Assembly: GCA_963723695.1 (NCBI GenBank)
Contig: CAVRRU010000010.1
Location: 1-64,000, forward strand
DNA: 64,000 nt
Reading direction: 5' to 3'
Source of the DNA: GMQP-bins7 sp963723695
GTDB taxonomy: Bacteria; Actinomycetota; Thermoleophilia; Gaiellales; Gaiellaceae
The notes beneath the pieces were generated by a model. The model was not told the origin of the DNA and ran no database searches. It saw nothing but the letters and a program-made list of their open reading frames with translations. Below are positions 33,397 through 42,879 of the stretch, piece after piece (the stretch's first letter is position 1; each line of letters opens with the position of its first letter). The position numbers were made by a program, and so were the translations under genes.

Positions 33397-33873
33397 ATGA
33401 GTAGTCAAGTATTGATCGATCAAGCGTCGGGTCGCGCGTTCGCGGCGCTCATCCGTGCGCATGCGGCGGCCACGAGGCGCTTGAGCGCGCAACTCTCCGC
33501 GGATCACGGGTTGACGCTCAGCGACTACGAGGTCCTGCTGCGCCTTGCTCACGCGCCAGACCGGCGCATGCGGCGGGTCGACCTCGCCGAGCAGGTGCTC
33601 CTCACCGCGTCGGGCATCACTCGGCTGCTCGACGGGCTCGAGCAGAGCGGCTTCGTAGAGCGCGCGGCGTGTTCGGAGGATAGGCGTGTCGTCTACGCCG
33701 TACTCACGAGGGCCGGCCTCGACAAGCTGCGTGAAGCATCCCGAAGCCATGTCGACCAGATCGACGCGCTCTTTCGGGCGGGACTCGACGACGAGGAGCT
33801 GGACGGGCTCACGACCTTGCTGACGCGAATCGGCGAGGGCGAGAACCTCGACTGCTCACCGCCTCAGGCGTAG
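33397..33873 (+). CDS. MarR-family transcriptional regulator
   Basis: 158 residues. Winged helix-turn-helix: LSAQLSADHGLTLSDYEVLLRLAHAP, RMRRVDLAEQVLLTASGITRLLDGLEQSGFVERAACSEDRRVVYAVLT. ATG 33397 is chosen because GAGAGAAG precedes it; ATG 33376 or GTG 33337 would overlap the candidate operator. It is divergent from the YceI/FMN-reductase pair and likely represses it in response to a phenolic or oxidant ligand. Its stop abuts the dcd stop without a gap. Confidence 0.9.
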   Translation: MSSQVLIDQASGRAFAALIRAHAAATRRLSAQLSADHGLTLSDYEVLLRLAHAPDRRMRRVDLAEQVLLTASGITRLLDGLEQSGFVERAACSEDRRVVYAVLTRAGLDKLREASRSHVDQIDALFRAGLDDEELDGLTTLLTRIGEGENLDCSPPQA

Positions 33874-34443
33874 TCAGCTGTCGTTGAAGTTCTGCCAGTA
33901 GCGGCTCGGCGTCGGGCCGCGCTGCCCCTGGTACTTCGAGCCGATGCCTTCGGAGCCGTACGGCCGCTCAGCGGCCTCCGAGAGCTGGACGAACGAAAGC
34001 TGGCCGATCTTCATGCCGGGGTAGATCGTGATCGGGAGGTTCGCGACGTTCGAGAGCTCAAGGGTCACATGGCCGTCCCAGCCCGGGTCGATGAACCCCG
34101 CCGTCGAGTGGATGAGCAATCCCAGGCGGCCCAAACTCGATTTTCCCTCCAGCCTTGCCACGAGATCGTCCGGTAGCGTCACGCGCTCGAGCGTGGAGCC
34201 GAGCACGAACTCGCCAGGGTGGAGGATGAACGCCTCGTCGCCCTCGACCTCGACGAGCTCCGTGAGGTCCTCCTGCTGCGCTTTCACGTCGATGAACGGG
34301 TAGCGGGAGTTACGAAAGACCCGGAAATAGCGGTCGACGCGGACGTCGAGGCTCGACGGCTGCATCAGCTCCGGGGCATACGGATCGATGCCGATTCGGC
34401 CCTCCGCGAGAAGGCGCCGGATGGTGCGATCGGAGAGGACCAC
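33874..34443 (-). CDS. dcd: dCTP deaminase
   Basis: 189 residues. Supplies dUTP/dUMP for thymidylate synthesis. MVLSDRTIRRLLAEGRIGIDPY, LMQPSSLDVRVDRYFRVF, active-site region LEGKSSLGRLGLLIHSTAGFIDPGWDGHVTLEL and end GSKYQGQRGPTPSRYW. The HSTAGFIDPGW loop with the catalytic glutamate further along is typical. GTG start at 34443. Whether it is the bifunctional dUMP-forming type is not clear from sequence. Confidence 0.95.
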   Translation of the reverse strand: MVLSDRTIRRLLAEGRIGIDPYAPELMQPSSLDVRVDRYFRVFRNSRYPFIDVKAQQEDLTELVEVEGDEAFILHPGEFVLGSTLERVTLPDDLVARLEGKSSLGRLGLLIHSTAGFIDPGWDGHVTLELSNVANLPITIYPGMKIGQLSFVQLSEAAERPYGSEGIGSKYQGQRGPTPSRYWQNFNDS

Positions 34444-34482
34444 GAGGCGATTCTACGAGGGCTGCGATAAGGTCCACGCGCG

Positions 34483-35667
34483 GTGTCGATGCTGTTCCCA
34501 CCCATCGACCCGAACGAGCGATTTCGCGAGCGTCGGGCGAAGATACGGCGAAGGAAGCGCCTGAGACGGAGCGGCGCTCTCGGAGCGACGCTCGTTCTGG
34601 TCGCGCTCCTCGGCGTCGGAGCTCGCTTCGTCGGGTCGGATGACGGACAGCCGTCGGTTGCAGAGCTCGCCACTCTGGCGACCGCCCCGGCGGAGGGCCC
34701 GAAGACGCTCCCCATCGAGTTGCGGGGAGTGCACGTCACGATGGCGCTCGCGTCGCTTCCTGGGAAGCTGGATGAGTACCTCGAACTCGAGCAGGACGGG
34801 CTTACCGCGCTCGAGCTCGACGTCAAGGACGAGCACGGCGACGTCGCCTTCGTGCCGTCGTCCGTTCCGCTCGCCTCGTCGGTGGGCGCTGCCCGCGACT
34901 ACTACGCCGCGCGCGAGGTCGCGCGACGCACGCACGAGCGCGGCGTCTATCTCATCGGGCGAATCGTCGTGTTCGAGGACCCCGTTCTCTCGCGTGGCCG
35001 GCCGGATCTCGCGATCAGTAGGTCCGACGGCTCGGTCTGGCGCGATGCAGCCGGCCTGGGCTGGACCAATCCCTACGACCGGCGGGTCTGGAAGTACAAC
35101 GTCGACATCGCCATCGCCGCCGCGCGAGCAGGGTTCGACGAGATCATGTTCGACTACGTCCGCTTCCCGTCCGACGGCGACGTGGACGCGGCCGTCTACC
35201 GCAACCAGGGCTCGCTCGCGAAGCGCGAGGCCATCCCTGCGTTCCTGAAGTACGCGAAGCGCCGCCTTGCGCCGTTCGACGTGAGGATCGCTGCGGCGGT
35301 GTTCGGTCTCTCGGGCTCGCGGGACCTCGGGATCGGGCAGCTTCCGAAGCGCATGGCGCCGCATCTCGACACCGTCTACGCGATGACGTACCCGTCCCTG
35401 TTCGCCCCGGGTGAGCTCGGACTACGGGATCCGAGCACGTCTCCGGGCGCCACCGTTGCGCGAGCGCTTCGTCGGTTCGAGCTCGCCCTGGATGGGCAGG
35501 ACGCGTTGATCGTGCCGTGGGTGCAGGACTTCAGCTTCACCGTCCCGTACGGCCTCGACGAGGTCAAGGCGCAGGTCGAAGCGGCGCGGCTCTCGGGCGC
35601 CAAGGGGTACATGCTCTGGAACGCGGAGGGCATGTACACGGACGGCGCGCTCGAGCCCGCGTCCTGA
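34483..35667 (+). CDS. putative glycoside hydrolase (DUF4015-like)
   Basis: 394 residues. Basic cytoplasmic start (FRERRAKIRRRKRLRRSG) and one helix (ALGATLVLVALLGVGARFV), then an extracellular TIM-barrel-like domain: LRGVHVTMALASLPGKLDEYLELEQDGLTALELDVKDEHG, GVYLIGRIVVFEDPVL, WTNPYDRRVWKYNVDIAIAAARAGFDEIMFDYVRFPSDGD and GYMLWNAEGMYT. These match the DUF4015/putative glycosidase family. The EIMFDYVRFPSDG stretch holds likely acidic active-site residues. Substrate probably a cell-wall or extracellular glycan. Confidence 0.87.
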   Translation: MSMLFPPIDPNERFRERRAKIRRRKRLRRSGALGATLVLVALLGVGARFVGSDDGQPSVAELATLATAPAEGPKTLPIELRGVHVTMALASLPGKLDEYLELEQDGLTALELDVKDEHGDVAFVPSSVPLASSVGAARDYYAAREVARRTHERGVYLIGRIVVFEDPVLSRGRPDLAISRSDGSVWRDAAGLGWTNPYDRRVWKYNVDIAIAAARAGFDEIMFDYVRFPSDGDVDAAVYRNQGSLAKREAIPAFLKYAKRRLAPFDVRIAAAVFGLSGSRDLGIGQLPKRMAPHLDTVYAMTYPSLFAPGELGLRDPSTSPGATVARALRRFELALDGQDALIVPWVQDFSFTVPYGLDEVKAQVEAARLSGAKGYMLWNAEGMYTDGALEPAS

Positions 35668-35705
35668 CCTCTGACCGCGCCGGTCTGACCTATACATTGC
35701 CGCGC

Positions 35706-37028
35706 GTGGTGGCGATCCGCGTGATCGAGATCCGGTCCGAGATCCCCGGCCCGCGGAGTCGCGAGATCCGCGAGCGCGAGCGCCACGCCGTGGCGAGCCC
35801 GCTCGTCGTGCATGCGCCGATCGTCGCCGAGCGAGCGCGTGGCTCCACGATCACGGACGTCGACGGCAACACGTTCGTCGATTTCGTCGGTGGCGTCGGG
35901 GTAGCGAACGTCGGTCACAACCACCCGCGTGTGGTCGAGGCGATCGCCGAGCAGGTCGAGCGATTCCTGCACACGGACTACACGGTCGTTCCATACGAGG
36001 GCTACGTCACGCTGGCGGAGCGCCTCGGCGCGCTGGTGCCGATCTCCGGCGAGACCCGCGCCGCGTTCTTCAACGCGGGGGCCGAGGCGGTGGAGAACGC
36101 GGTCAAGCTCGCGCGCCTGTACACGAAGCGGCAGGCCGTCATCGCGTTCGAGGGCGCTTTTCACGGCCGAACGTGGATGGCTTTGACCATGACGTCCCGC
36201 ACCCACCCGTTCAAGGCGGGGCTCGGGCCGTTCGCGCCCGAGGTGTATCGCGCGCCGTTTCCGAGCGCCTACCGGGGGCCGGACACCGAGACGGCGCTCG
36301 CGGCACTGCAGCGGATGTTCACGACCCACGTGTCACCAGAACACGTCGCCGCGATCGTCTTCGAGCCGCAGCAGGGCGAGGGAGGATTCCTGCCGGCGCC
36401 TCCCGAGTTCGTCGCCGGCCTGAGGGCGATCTGCGACGAGCACGGGATCGTCCTCGTGGCCGACGAGGTGCAGACGGGGTTCGGGCGGACCGGTCGAATG
36501 TTCGCGATGGAGCACTTCGACATCGAGCCGGACCTCGTCGTGCTCGCGAAGTCGATCGCAGGCGGGCTCCCGCTCTCGGGAGTCGTGGGTCGTGCCTCGA
36601 TCATGGACGCACCGCACGCGGGCGCCATCGGTGGCACGTTCATCGGCAATCCGGTCGCGCTCGCGGCAGCAGGCGCCGTTCTCGACGTCTTTGCGGAGGA
36701 ACAGCTCGTCGCGCGCGCTGAGTTGCTCGGTGAAGCGCTCCGCGCCCGGATGCTCGACTGGCAGGCACGGTGGTCGCAGGTCGGAGACGTGCGTGGGCTC
36801 GGAGCGATGCTCGCGATCGAGCTCGTTCGCGATCCCGCGACGAAGGAGCCTGCGCCCGAGCTTGCAAAGGCCGTCATCGACGAGGCGCTGCAGCGAGGCG
36901 TGTTGCTCCTGAAGGCGGGCGTCCACGGCAACTGCATTCGCGTGCTGTGTCCGTTGACGACCTCGGACGCGGAGCTCGACGACGGGCTCCGCGCCTGGGA
37001 AGAAGCGCTCACCGCAGTCCTTCGCTAA
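35706..37028 (+). CDS. class III aminotransferase, GabT-like
   Basis: About 440 residues, intact. PLP-dependent transaminase: TITDVDGNTFVDFVGGVGVANVGHNHPRVVEAI, FFNAGAEAVENAVKLARL, VIAFEGAFHGRTWMAL, IVFEPQQGEGGF, VLVADEVQTGFGRTGRMFAMEH and the PLP lysine in VVLAKSIAGGLPLSGVVGR. It best fits 4-aminobutyrate/omega-amino acid aminotransferases. GTG at 35706 or 35709; a TATACAT ten bases before suggests a leaderless transcript. Not adjacent to a succinate-semialdehyde dehydrogenase. Confidence 0.9.
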   Translation: MVAIRVIEIRSEIPGPRSREIRERERHAVASPLVVHAPIVAERARGSTITDVDGNTFVDFVGGVGVANVGHNHPRVVEAIAEQVERFLHTDYTVVPYEGYVTLAERLGALVPISGETRAAFFNAGAEAVENAVKLARLYTKRQAVIAFEGAFHGRTWMALTMTSRTHPFKAGLGPFAPEVYRAPFPSAYRGPDTETALAALQRMFTTHVSPEHVAAIVFEPQQGEGGFLPAPPEFVAGLRAICDEHGIVLVADEVQTGFGRTGRMFAMEHFDIEPDLVVLAKSIAGGLPLSGVVGRASIMDAPHAGAIGGTFIGNPVALAAAGAVLDVFAEEQLVARAELLGEALRARMLDWQARWSQVGDVRGLGAMLAIELVRDPATKEPAPELAKAVIDEALQRGVLLLKAGVHGNCIRVLCPLTTSDAELDDGLRAWEEALTAVLR

Positions 37029-37101
37029 GACTCCTGCCGTGCACGCAGGGGAGGAGCGCAAGCTCGTAACGGTTCTCTTCGCCGAGCCTGCTCGTCGGGT
37101 T

Positions 37102-37130
37102 GTAGGGGCGAGCTACATCTCGCCCCCTAC
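37102..37130. repeat. GTAGGGGCGAG hairpin repeat, copy 1
   Basis: GTAGGGGCGAG-CTACAT-CTCGCCCCCTAC, an 11-pair hairpin with one extra C. The core GTAGGGGCGAG-N-TACAT-CTCGCCC recurs at 56054-56077. It lies between the convergent aminotransferase and ddl genes and could act as a terminator. Confidence 0.6.
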
Positions 37131-37133
37131 GTC

Positions 37134-38168
37134 TCAATATTCGAGGCGGCTCCGTCTGCCGTGGCGCTCGAGCGCCAGCGCGATGAGGCGGTCGAGCAGC
37201 TGGGCGTACGAGACGCCCGCCGCCTCGAAGAGCTTCGCGTACACGCTCGTCGAGGTGAAGCCCGGGATCGTGTTGATCTCGTTCACGACGACCTCTCCGT
37301 CGGGGCGCACGAAGAGGTCGATGCGAGCCATCCCCTCGCACTCCGTCGCGACGAAGGACTCGACCGCCAGCTCCCGGACTCGCTCGTCGGCTTCGGGAGA
37401 GATGCGTGCCGGGATCACGAGGTCCATGCCACCCTCGTCGTATTTCGCCGAGTAGTCGTACCAGTCAGCGTGAGCGACGATCTCGCCCACGACCGAGGCG
37501 ATCGGGTCTCGATTCCCGAGCACTCCGCACTCGACCTCGACGCCGTTCACGCTCTCCTCGATCAGCACCTTGTCGTCGTGGCGACGAGCCAGGTCGACGG
37601 CGGGACCGAGCTCGCTGGAGTCGCGCACCTTCGAGATGCCCACCGACGAGCCGAGGCGTGCAGGTTTCACGAAGACGGGGTACTCGAACGGGTGCTCGGC
37701 GGCATCGCCGTTCCGAAGCGTGACGTTTCGCGCGACGGGGATGCCGCGGTCGCGGAGCACCGCCTTGAACAGGTCCTTGTCCATGCACAGCGCCGAGGCG
37801 GCGACCCCGGCGCCAACGTACGGCACATCCGCGAGCTCGAGGAGGCCCTGTACGGTCCCGTCCTCGCCGAACGGGCCGTGGAGGATCGGCAGCACCACGT
37901 CGACCTGTCCGAGTGTCGTGGCAGGGGACGAGTTGGCCACGACTGGCAGCGTCTCGGAGACCGGGGTCCGACCCGTGGGGTCAGACCCCAGCGCAGGACG
38001 TTCCGCGCCGGCGAGCTCCCAGCGGCCGCGCCGGTCGATCTCGACGACGACGGTCTCGTAGCGCTCCGGGTCGAGCGCGGCGATCACCGACTGTGCGGAC
38101 GCGACCGAGATGTCGTGCTCGCTCGAGCGGCCACCGGCGAGCACGGCCACGCGAACCCGTGCGCTCAC
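37134..38168 (-). CDS. ddl: D-alanine--D-alanine ligase
   Basis: 344 residues. ATP-grasp enzyme for the cell-wall dipeptide. VAVLAGGRSSEHDISVASAQSV, LPILHGPFGEDGTVQGLLELADVPYVGAGVAASALCMDK, VFVKPARLGSSVGISKV, RIDLFVRPDGEVVVNEINTIPGFTSTSVYAKL. GTG 38168 overlaps the pknB stop (GTGA), making it the last gene of the envelope operon. A GGGTCNGACCC-type repeat (37963-37989) is translated as part of ALGSDPTGRTPVSE in a loop between the first two domains. Confidence 0.95.
   Translation of the reverse strand: MSARVRVAVLAGGRSSEHDISVASAQSVIAALDPERYETVVVEIDRRGRWELAGAERPALGSDPTGRTPVSETLPVVANSSPATTLGQVDVVLPILHGPFGEDGTVQGLLELADVPYVGAGVAASALCMDKDLFKAVLRDRGIPVARNVTLRNGDAAEHPFEYPVFVKPARLGSSVGISKVRDSSELGPAVDLARRHDDKVLIEESVNGVEVECGVLGNRDPIASVVGEIVAHADWYDYSAKYDEGGMDLVIPARISPEADERVRELAVESFVATECEGMARIDLFVRPDGEVVVNEINTIPGFTSTSVYAKLFEAAGVSYAQLLDRLIALALERHGRRSRLEY
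37963..37989. repeat. paired GGGTCNGACCC repeat inside ddl
   Basis: GGGGTCCGACCC, GT, then GGGGTCAGACCCC. The same layout of two adjacent GGGTCNGACCC palindromes occurs at 58175-58202. Here it is inside an open coding frame and keeps it open. Confidence 0.6.
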
Positions 38169-40069
38169 GGAGTCGTTTCGGTCTCGGTCGTGTCGGTCGT
38201 CTCGACGAAGCGCCCGACGAAGAGGTTGACGAGCGCGTTCGGCTTCGCCTGCGATCCTCCGACCGGGTCCTGCGAGATGACGATTCCGTCGAACGAGGGA
38301 TCGTCCGTGTCCTCGAGCACGACGCGTGTGCGGAAGCCCGCGGCCTCGAGCGTCGTCTGCGCGATCGCGACGTCCTGCGACGTGACGTCCGGCACCGCAG
38401 CCGTCGAGGGCCCCTTCGAGACCGAGAGCGTCACCGTCGAGCCCCTCGAGCCTTCCGACCCGCCGCTCGGGTCCTGATTCGTGACGATCCCTGCCGCTTG
38501 ATCCGAGTCGACGTCGATGCGGGAAACACCGAATCCCGCCTGTTGCAGCTCCGCGGCGGCCTGGTCGTACGGCAGCCCGACCACGGACGGCACGGTGACC
38601 GGTCGCGGGCCCTTCGAGACGTTGATCCGGACCTGCGTCCCTTCGACCACGACGAGACCGGCGCCCGGCGACTGTGCTGTCACCGTGCCCTCGTCTCGGT
38701 CGGAGTTGATCTCGACGACCTGCGCGTTCAGCCCCGCCCGCGTCAGCTCGGCGACGGCGTCCTCGACGGACTGGCCGACGACGCTCGGGATCGTCACCTC
38801 CGGCTTTCCGGACGAGACGTCGATGCGCACGGTTTCCCCCTTGTCCACCCGGGTGCCTTCGGTCGGGCTCTGGGCGAAGACCACGCCTTCCTCGACGTCC
38901 GAGTTGGAAACCCGATTGACCCGAGGGACGAGCCCCGCGTCCTCGATGTTGCTCTCAGCGAGCGCTTGCGGGATTCCGACGACGTACGGGACGGCGACGG
39001 TCTCGGCGCCTTCCAGCTGATCCTTGATCGGCTCGTAGAGGAGCCAGCCCGCGAGGAGCAACGCGAGCAACGCCCCGATCCCGACCAGCCACGCCCATAG
39101 CGGTCGACCCCGTTTGGGCGGCTGGTACTGCGGTGGCAGGGGACGCCGTGCGATCTGGGTCACAGCAGTCGAGTCGCCCGCGTGACCGCCGGCGAGCACC
39201 ATCGTCGCGGCTTCCGCCGTGTCCGCGGGGACCTTGCCGCCGCGCGCGACCGTCTCGAGGTCGGCATCCATGGCGGCCGCGGACTGGTACCGATCCGCCG
39301 GTTCCTTGGCGAGGGCTCGCACGATGACGAGGTCGAGATCGTCCGGGACGTCGGGTCGGAGATCGGACGCGAGCGGCGGCACCTCGCCGAGGTGCTTCAT
39401 CGCGATCTCCACCGGGCTGTCGCCCGTGAACGGCACCTCGCCCGTGAGCAGCTCGAAGAGGACGATCCCCGTCGAGTAGAGGTCAGAGGTCTGGTCGACC
39501 GGAGCGCCGCGGGCCTGCTCCGGCGAGAGGTACTGCGCCGTTCCGATGATCGCGCCCTCCTCCGTCATCGTGCTCGCGCCTGCGCGTGCGATGCCGAAGT
39601 CCGTCACCTTCACGACGCCCTCGGAGTCGACGATGACGTTGTGCGGCTTGATGTCGCGATGGACAACACCGTTGCGGTGGGCATAGCGGAGCGCAGCGAG
39701 GATCTGGCGCGTGTACGCGATTGCCACGGGCACCGGGCAGAGACCACGCGAGCGGATCAGCTCCTTGAGCGTCCTCCCCTCGACGTACTCCATGACGATG
39801 TAGTAGGAGCCGTCGAACTCGCCGCGGTCGAAGATCGAGACGATGTTCGGGTGCGAGAGCCCCGCGGCGTGCGTCGCCTCCCGCCGGAAACGCTCGACGA
39901 ACTGCTCGTCGTTCGCGTAGCGCCCGTGGAGCATCTTGATGGCAACCCTGCGCCCGAGCTCCTGGTCCTCCGCGAGGTAGACGTCGGCCATGCCGCCGCC
40001 GCCGAGCTTGCGCGAGATGCGGTAACGCCCCGCGAAGAGCGTTCCGGAAAGGGTGTCTTGGGTTGCCAT
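38165..40069 (-). CDS. pknB: Ser/Thr protein kinase with PASTA domains
   Basis: 634 residues. Membrane kinase that senses muropeptides or lipid II and governs wall growth. Kinase domain (15-275): GGGGMADVYLAED, VAIKML, HRDIKPHNVIVD, VTDFGIARAG, GTAQYLSPEQARG. One membrane helix (about 325-350, LWAWLVGIGALLALLLAGWLL). Four extracellular PASTA repeats follow, e.g. VPYVVGIPQALAESNIEDAGL and IPSVVGQSVEDAVAELTRAGL. Encoded after pbpA with a 24-base gap; phosphatase PstP in the same operon should oppose it. Confidence 0.96.
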   Translation of the reverse strand: MATQDTLSGTLFAGRYRISRKLGGGGMADVYLAEDQELGRRVAIKMLHGRYANDEQFVERFRREATHAAGLSHPNIVSIFDRGEFDGSYYIVMEYVEGRTLKELIRSRGLCPVPVAIAYTRQILAALRYAHRNGVVHRDIKPHNVIVDSEGVVKVTDFGIARAGASTMTEEGAIIGTAQYLSPEQARGAPVDQTSDLYSTGIVLFELLTGEVPFTGDSPVEIAMKHLGEVPPLASDLRPDVPDDLDLVIVRALAKEPADRYQSAAAMDADLETVARGGKVPADTAEAATMVLAGGHAGDSTAVTQIARRPLPPQYQPPKRGRPLWAWLVGIGALLALLLAGWLLYEPIKDQLEGAETVAVPYVVGIPQALAESNIEDAGLVPRVNRVSNSDVEEGVVFAQSPTEGTRVDKGETVRIDVSSGKPEVTIPSVVGQSVEDAVAELTRAGLNAQVVEINSDRDEGTVTAQSPGAGLVVVEGTQVRINVSKGPRPVTVPSVVGLPYDQAAAELQQAGFGVSRIDVDSDQAAGIVTNQDPSGGSEGSRGSTVTLSVSKGPSTAAVPDVTSQDVAIAQTTLEAAGFRTRVVLEDTDDPSFDGIVISQDPVGGSQAKPNALVNLFVGRFVETTDTTETETTP

Positions 40070-40093
40070 GGCTGCTGGAAGAGTGCCTAGAGG

Positions 40094-41581
40094 TTAGGGA
40101 TTCGTCGTCCCTTGCAGGATTGCCTGCATGACCGCCCGGGCGATCGGTGCGGCCGTCGTGCCACCCGTACCGCTCTGGTTCTGGAGCACGACTGCGATGG
40201 CGAGCTCAGGTGCCTTGTCCTCGTCGGAGCCGGCGAACGCGATGAACCACGTGATGTTCGACCCGGGGACGCCTGTCTCTCCTGTCCCGGTCTTGCCGCC
40301 GACGGAGTAGCCGGAGAGCTGGGCGGCGGTGCCCGTGCCCCGCTCGACCGCCGAGCGCATCATCTCGGCGACAGCGTCGGCCGTCTTCTCGCTGACCGCG
40401 CGCCGGATGAGTCGCGGCTCCTGCTTCTCGATCACCTTCCCGCCCGGGCCGACGATCCGGTCGACGACGTGCGGCTCCATCAGCCTGCCCTCGAAGCCGA
40501 TCGCACCCGCCACCATGGCGTTCTGCAGCGCGGTGACGAGCATGCGCTCCTGGCCGAACGCCATCCGTCCGGCGTCGACGTTCGCGTCGACCTTCGGATA
40601 GAAGAGCTGCCCGTTTCGGTACAGGCCGCTGGCAAATCGCTCGTCCGTCGGAGTCTCGAGCGGCGGTCGCTCGTAGAAGCCGAAGCGCTTCGCCGTGTCG
40701 AGGATCCGCTTCGCGCCGAGCTTCTTCCCGATGTTGCAGAAGACGGAGTTCACGGAGTACGTGAGCGCGTCGTGGAGGCTGAGGGTGCCGAACGGGCTCG
40801 ACGTGTCGAAGTTGTTCACGCGCTTCCCATAGACGGTGCAGTACCCCGGGTCGTAGAAGCGCGACTCGGGCGTGTACTTCTTCGACTCGAGCGCCGCGGA
40901 CGCGGTGATGACCTTGAAGGTCGACCCGGGGACGTAGAGGCCCGCGCTCGCCCGGTTGAGCAGCGGAGCGGCGGGCGTGCAGTCGGCTGTGATCTTCTCG
41001 ATCTCGCCGAAGTTCTCCTCGGCGAGATTCGGGTCGAAGCTCGGCGATGCTGCCATGACGCGCACCTTCCCCGTCCGCGGGTCGAGCGCGACGACCGCGC
41101 CGCAGTTCTGCCCGAGCTCATCCTGCGCGACCGCCTGCGCATCGAGGTCGAGCGTCGTGACGACGTCGTTCCCCTGTACCGGCCTGCCGTGGATCTCGTC
41201 GAGCGCCTTGTCTACGAGCGTGGAGAGGTTCGCGTTGGACGAGGTGAGGAAGTCGTTCAGCGAGCGCTCGAGCCCGGTGCGGGAGCGCCCAGCCGTCGAG
41301 TAGCCGACGACGTGCGCCGCGAGCGGGCCGTACGGGTAGCGGCGGAAGAAGAGCGTCCTGCCGTCGACCTGTCGCTCACGGTTCCGCGCGAGCCGCCTTC
41401 GCGGCTCGAACGAGAAGATGAGCCCGCGGTCGATCGAGAACTCCGCGACACGTTTGATGGCGTTGTCCTGCCGCGCCGCGAGGCCGGAAGCGGCCCACGT
41501 CTGCCAGTACGTCGTCATGACGACGAGCACCCCGACGAGCGTGAGGGCGACATACGTCAGGCGGACGATCTGGCCGTTCAT
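40094..41581 (-). CDS. pbpA: penicillin-binding protein, PbpA type
   Basis: 495 residues. Class B transpeptidase working with the FtsW/RodA-family polymerase encoded just before it. One N-terminal helix, then active-site motifs SxxK (YVPGSTFKVITAS), SxN (LTYSVNSVFCNIG) and KTG (SVGGKTGTGE). Length is typical of actinobacterial PbpA rather than a long FtsI. ATG 41581 overlaps the ftsW stop (ATGA). The much longer open frame upstream in the same register is antiphase to ftsW. Confidence 0.95.
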   Translation of the reverse strand: MNGQIVRLTYVALTLVGVLVVMTTYWQTWAASGLAARQDNAIKRVAEFSIDRGLIFSFEPRRRLARNRERQVDGRTLFFRRYPYGPLAAHVVGYSTAGRSRTGLERSLNDFLTSSNANLSTLVDKALDEIHGRPVQGNDVVTTLDLDAQAVAQDELGQNCGAVVALDPRTGKVRVMAASPSFDPNLAEENFGEIEKITADCTPAAPLLNRASAGLYVPGSTFKVITASAALESKKYTPESRFYDPGYCTVYGKRVNNFDTSSPFGTLSLHDALTYSVNSVFCNIGKKLGAKRILDTAKRFGFYERPPLETPTDERFASGLYRNGQLFYPKVDANVDAGRMAFGQERMLVTALQNAMVAGAIGFEGRLMEPHVVDRIVGPGGKVIEKQEPRLIRRAVSEKTADAVAEMMRSAVERGTGTAAQLSGYSVGGKTGTGETGVPGSNITWFIAFAGSDEDKAPELAIAVVLQNQSGTGGTTAAPIARAVMQAILQGTTNP

Positions 41582-42879
41582 CGGGGATGGTTCGCCCGGT
41601 TGGAGACCAGCAGGAGCAGCGCCAGCAGGAGGAAGTTGGCGACGATGCTCGTCCCGCCGTACGAGACGAACGGCAGCGTGATCCCCGTCAGCGGCACGAC
41701 GCGAAGCACGCCGCCGACGATGATGAACGTCTGCAGGGCGAACCCGAACGTCAGGCCCGTCGCGACGAGCTTCGAGAAGCCGTCCTGCGCCTGCAGCGCG
41801 ACGCGCATGCCGCGCACGACGAAGACCATGAACACGAGCAGGAGGCCCGCTGCACCGATGAGACCGAGCTCCTGCGCGATCGCCGAGAAGATGAAGTCCG
41901 TGCGGAGGTACGGAATGAGCTCCGTGCCGTCCACCGACCTGAACGTCCCCTCGCCGAGGCCGGTGCCCCCGAAGCCTCCGTTTCCGATCGAGTAGAGGCT
42001 CTTCACGAGCTGGTACGACGCGCAGTCCTGGCGGAGCTCGAGCTCGCCGTTCAGTGCGCAGTAGACGGGCTCGTCCGTCCAGGGATGGAGCCAGATCGTG
42101 ACGCGATCCTGGACGTGCTGGAGCGCGTTGTAGAGCGCTGCGGCGCCACCCACGAACAGGGCCAGCCCTGCGGCGACGAACAGAGCGCGGCCGGTCGCTG
42201 CGTACAGCATCGCGAGGAAGATCCCGAAGTTGAGGAGCGCGCTTCCGAGGTCGTTCGTCTGGACGATCACGAGCATCGCGGCGCCCCAGATCACGACGAG
42301 TGGCCCGAAGTCCTTGAGGCGTCCCTGCGCGAGCACCTCGCGCTTCTCGCGCAGGTACCCCGCGAGAAAGAGGATGAGGCAGATCTTCGCGAGCTCGCCG
42401 GGCTGGAACTGGAGCGGTCCGACGTCGACCCACAGGCGCACACCGTTCACGCGCTCGCCGATCCCCGGAACCGATGGAAGCAGCAGCAGCCCGATCGCTG
42501 CGACGCCGAACAGGTACCGATACGACTCGAGGATGCGGTAGTCGTGGCGGAGCCAGATGAGCGTCCCACAGAGCGCCGCAACGCCGACCGCGACCCATAG
42601 CGCCTGTCGTCCGCCGTCGTCTGCGTCGAGACGGTAGATCGAGGCGAGCCCGAACGCCGTCAGCACCGCTGTGAGCGGGAGGAGCGCGCCGTCAGCGTAG
42701 GGGACGGTTCTCCGCACCACGACGTGGGCCACGAGGTAGAGCGCGAGGAGCAACGCACCCCAGGTCAGCGCTTCCGCCGCGACCTCTGCATCGCGGGCGA
42801 TCGTGACGCTCGCGAGCGCGATGCCTCCCAGGAGCCCCGCGACGACGAGCCCGGTGAGCTCGCGGCTGCGAGCGCTCAC
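41578..42879 (-). CDS. ftsW: FtsW/RodA/SpoVE-family peptidoglycan polymerase
   Basis: 433 residues with about twelve helices. SEDS glycosyltransferase. Signature elements: VNGVRLWVDVGPLQFQPGELAKICLILFLAGYL (the GxxxRW..G....QPSE motif and catalytic region), QTNDLGSALLNFGIFLAMLY and PLTGITLPFVSYGGTSIVANFLLLALLL. GTG 42879 overlaps pstP. Cluster context makes it RodA-like (elongation) as in mycobacterial rodA-pbpA; the symbol is by convention. Confidence 0.93.
   Translation of the reverse strand: MSARSRELTGLVVAGLLGGIALASVTIARDAEVAAEALTWGALLLALYLVAHVVVRRTVPYADGALLPLTAVLTAFGLASIYRLDADDGGRQALWVAVGVAALCGTLIWLRHDYRILESYRYLFGVAAIGLLLLPSVPGIGERVNGVRLWVDVGPLQFQPGELAKICLILFLAGYLREKREVLAQGRLKDFGPLVVIWGAAMLVIVQTNDLGSALLNFGIFLAMLYAATGRALFVAAGLALFVGGAAALYNALQHVQDRVTIWLHPWTDEPVYCALNGELELRQDCASYQLVKSLYSIGNGGFGGTGLGEGTFRSVDGTELIPYLRTDFIFSAIAQELGLIGAAGLLLVFMVFVVRGMRVALQAQDGFSKLVATGLTFGFALQTFIIVGGVLRVVPLTGITLPFVSYGGTSIVANFLLLALLLLVSNRANHPR

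Noticed and set aside
40094..42598. Apparent 834-residue PbpA with a long N-terminal extension
   Set aside because: The extension is antiphase to ftsW, which is clearly coding; ATG 41581 with an ATGA overlap is the natural start.
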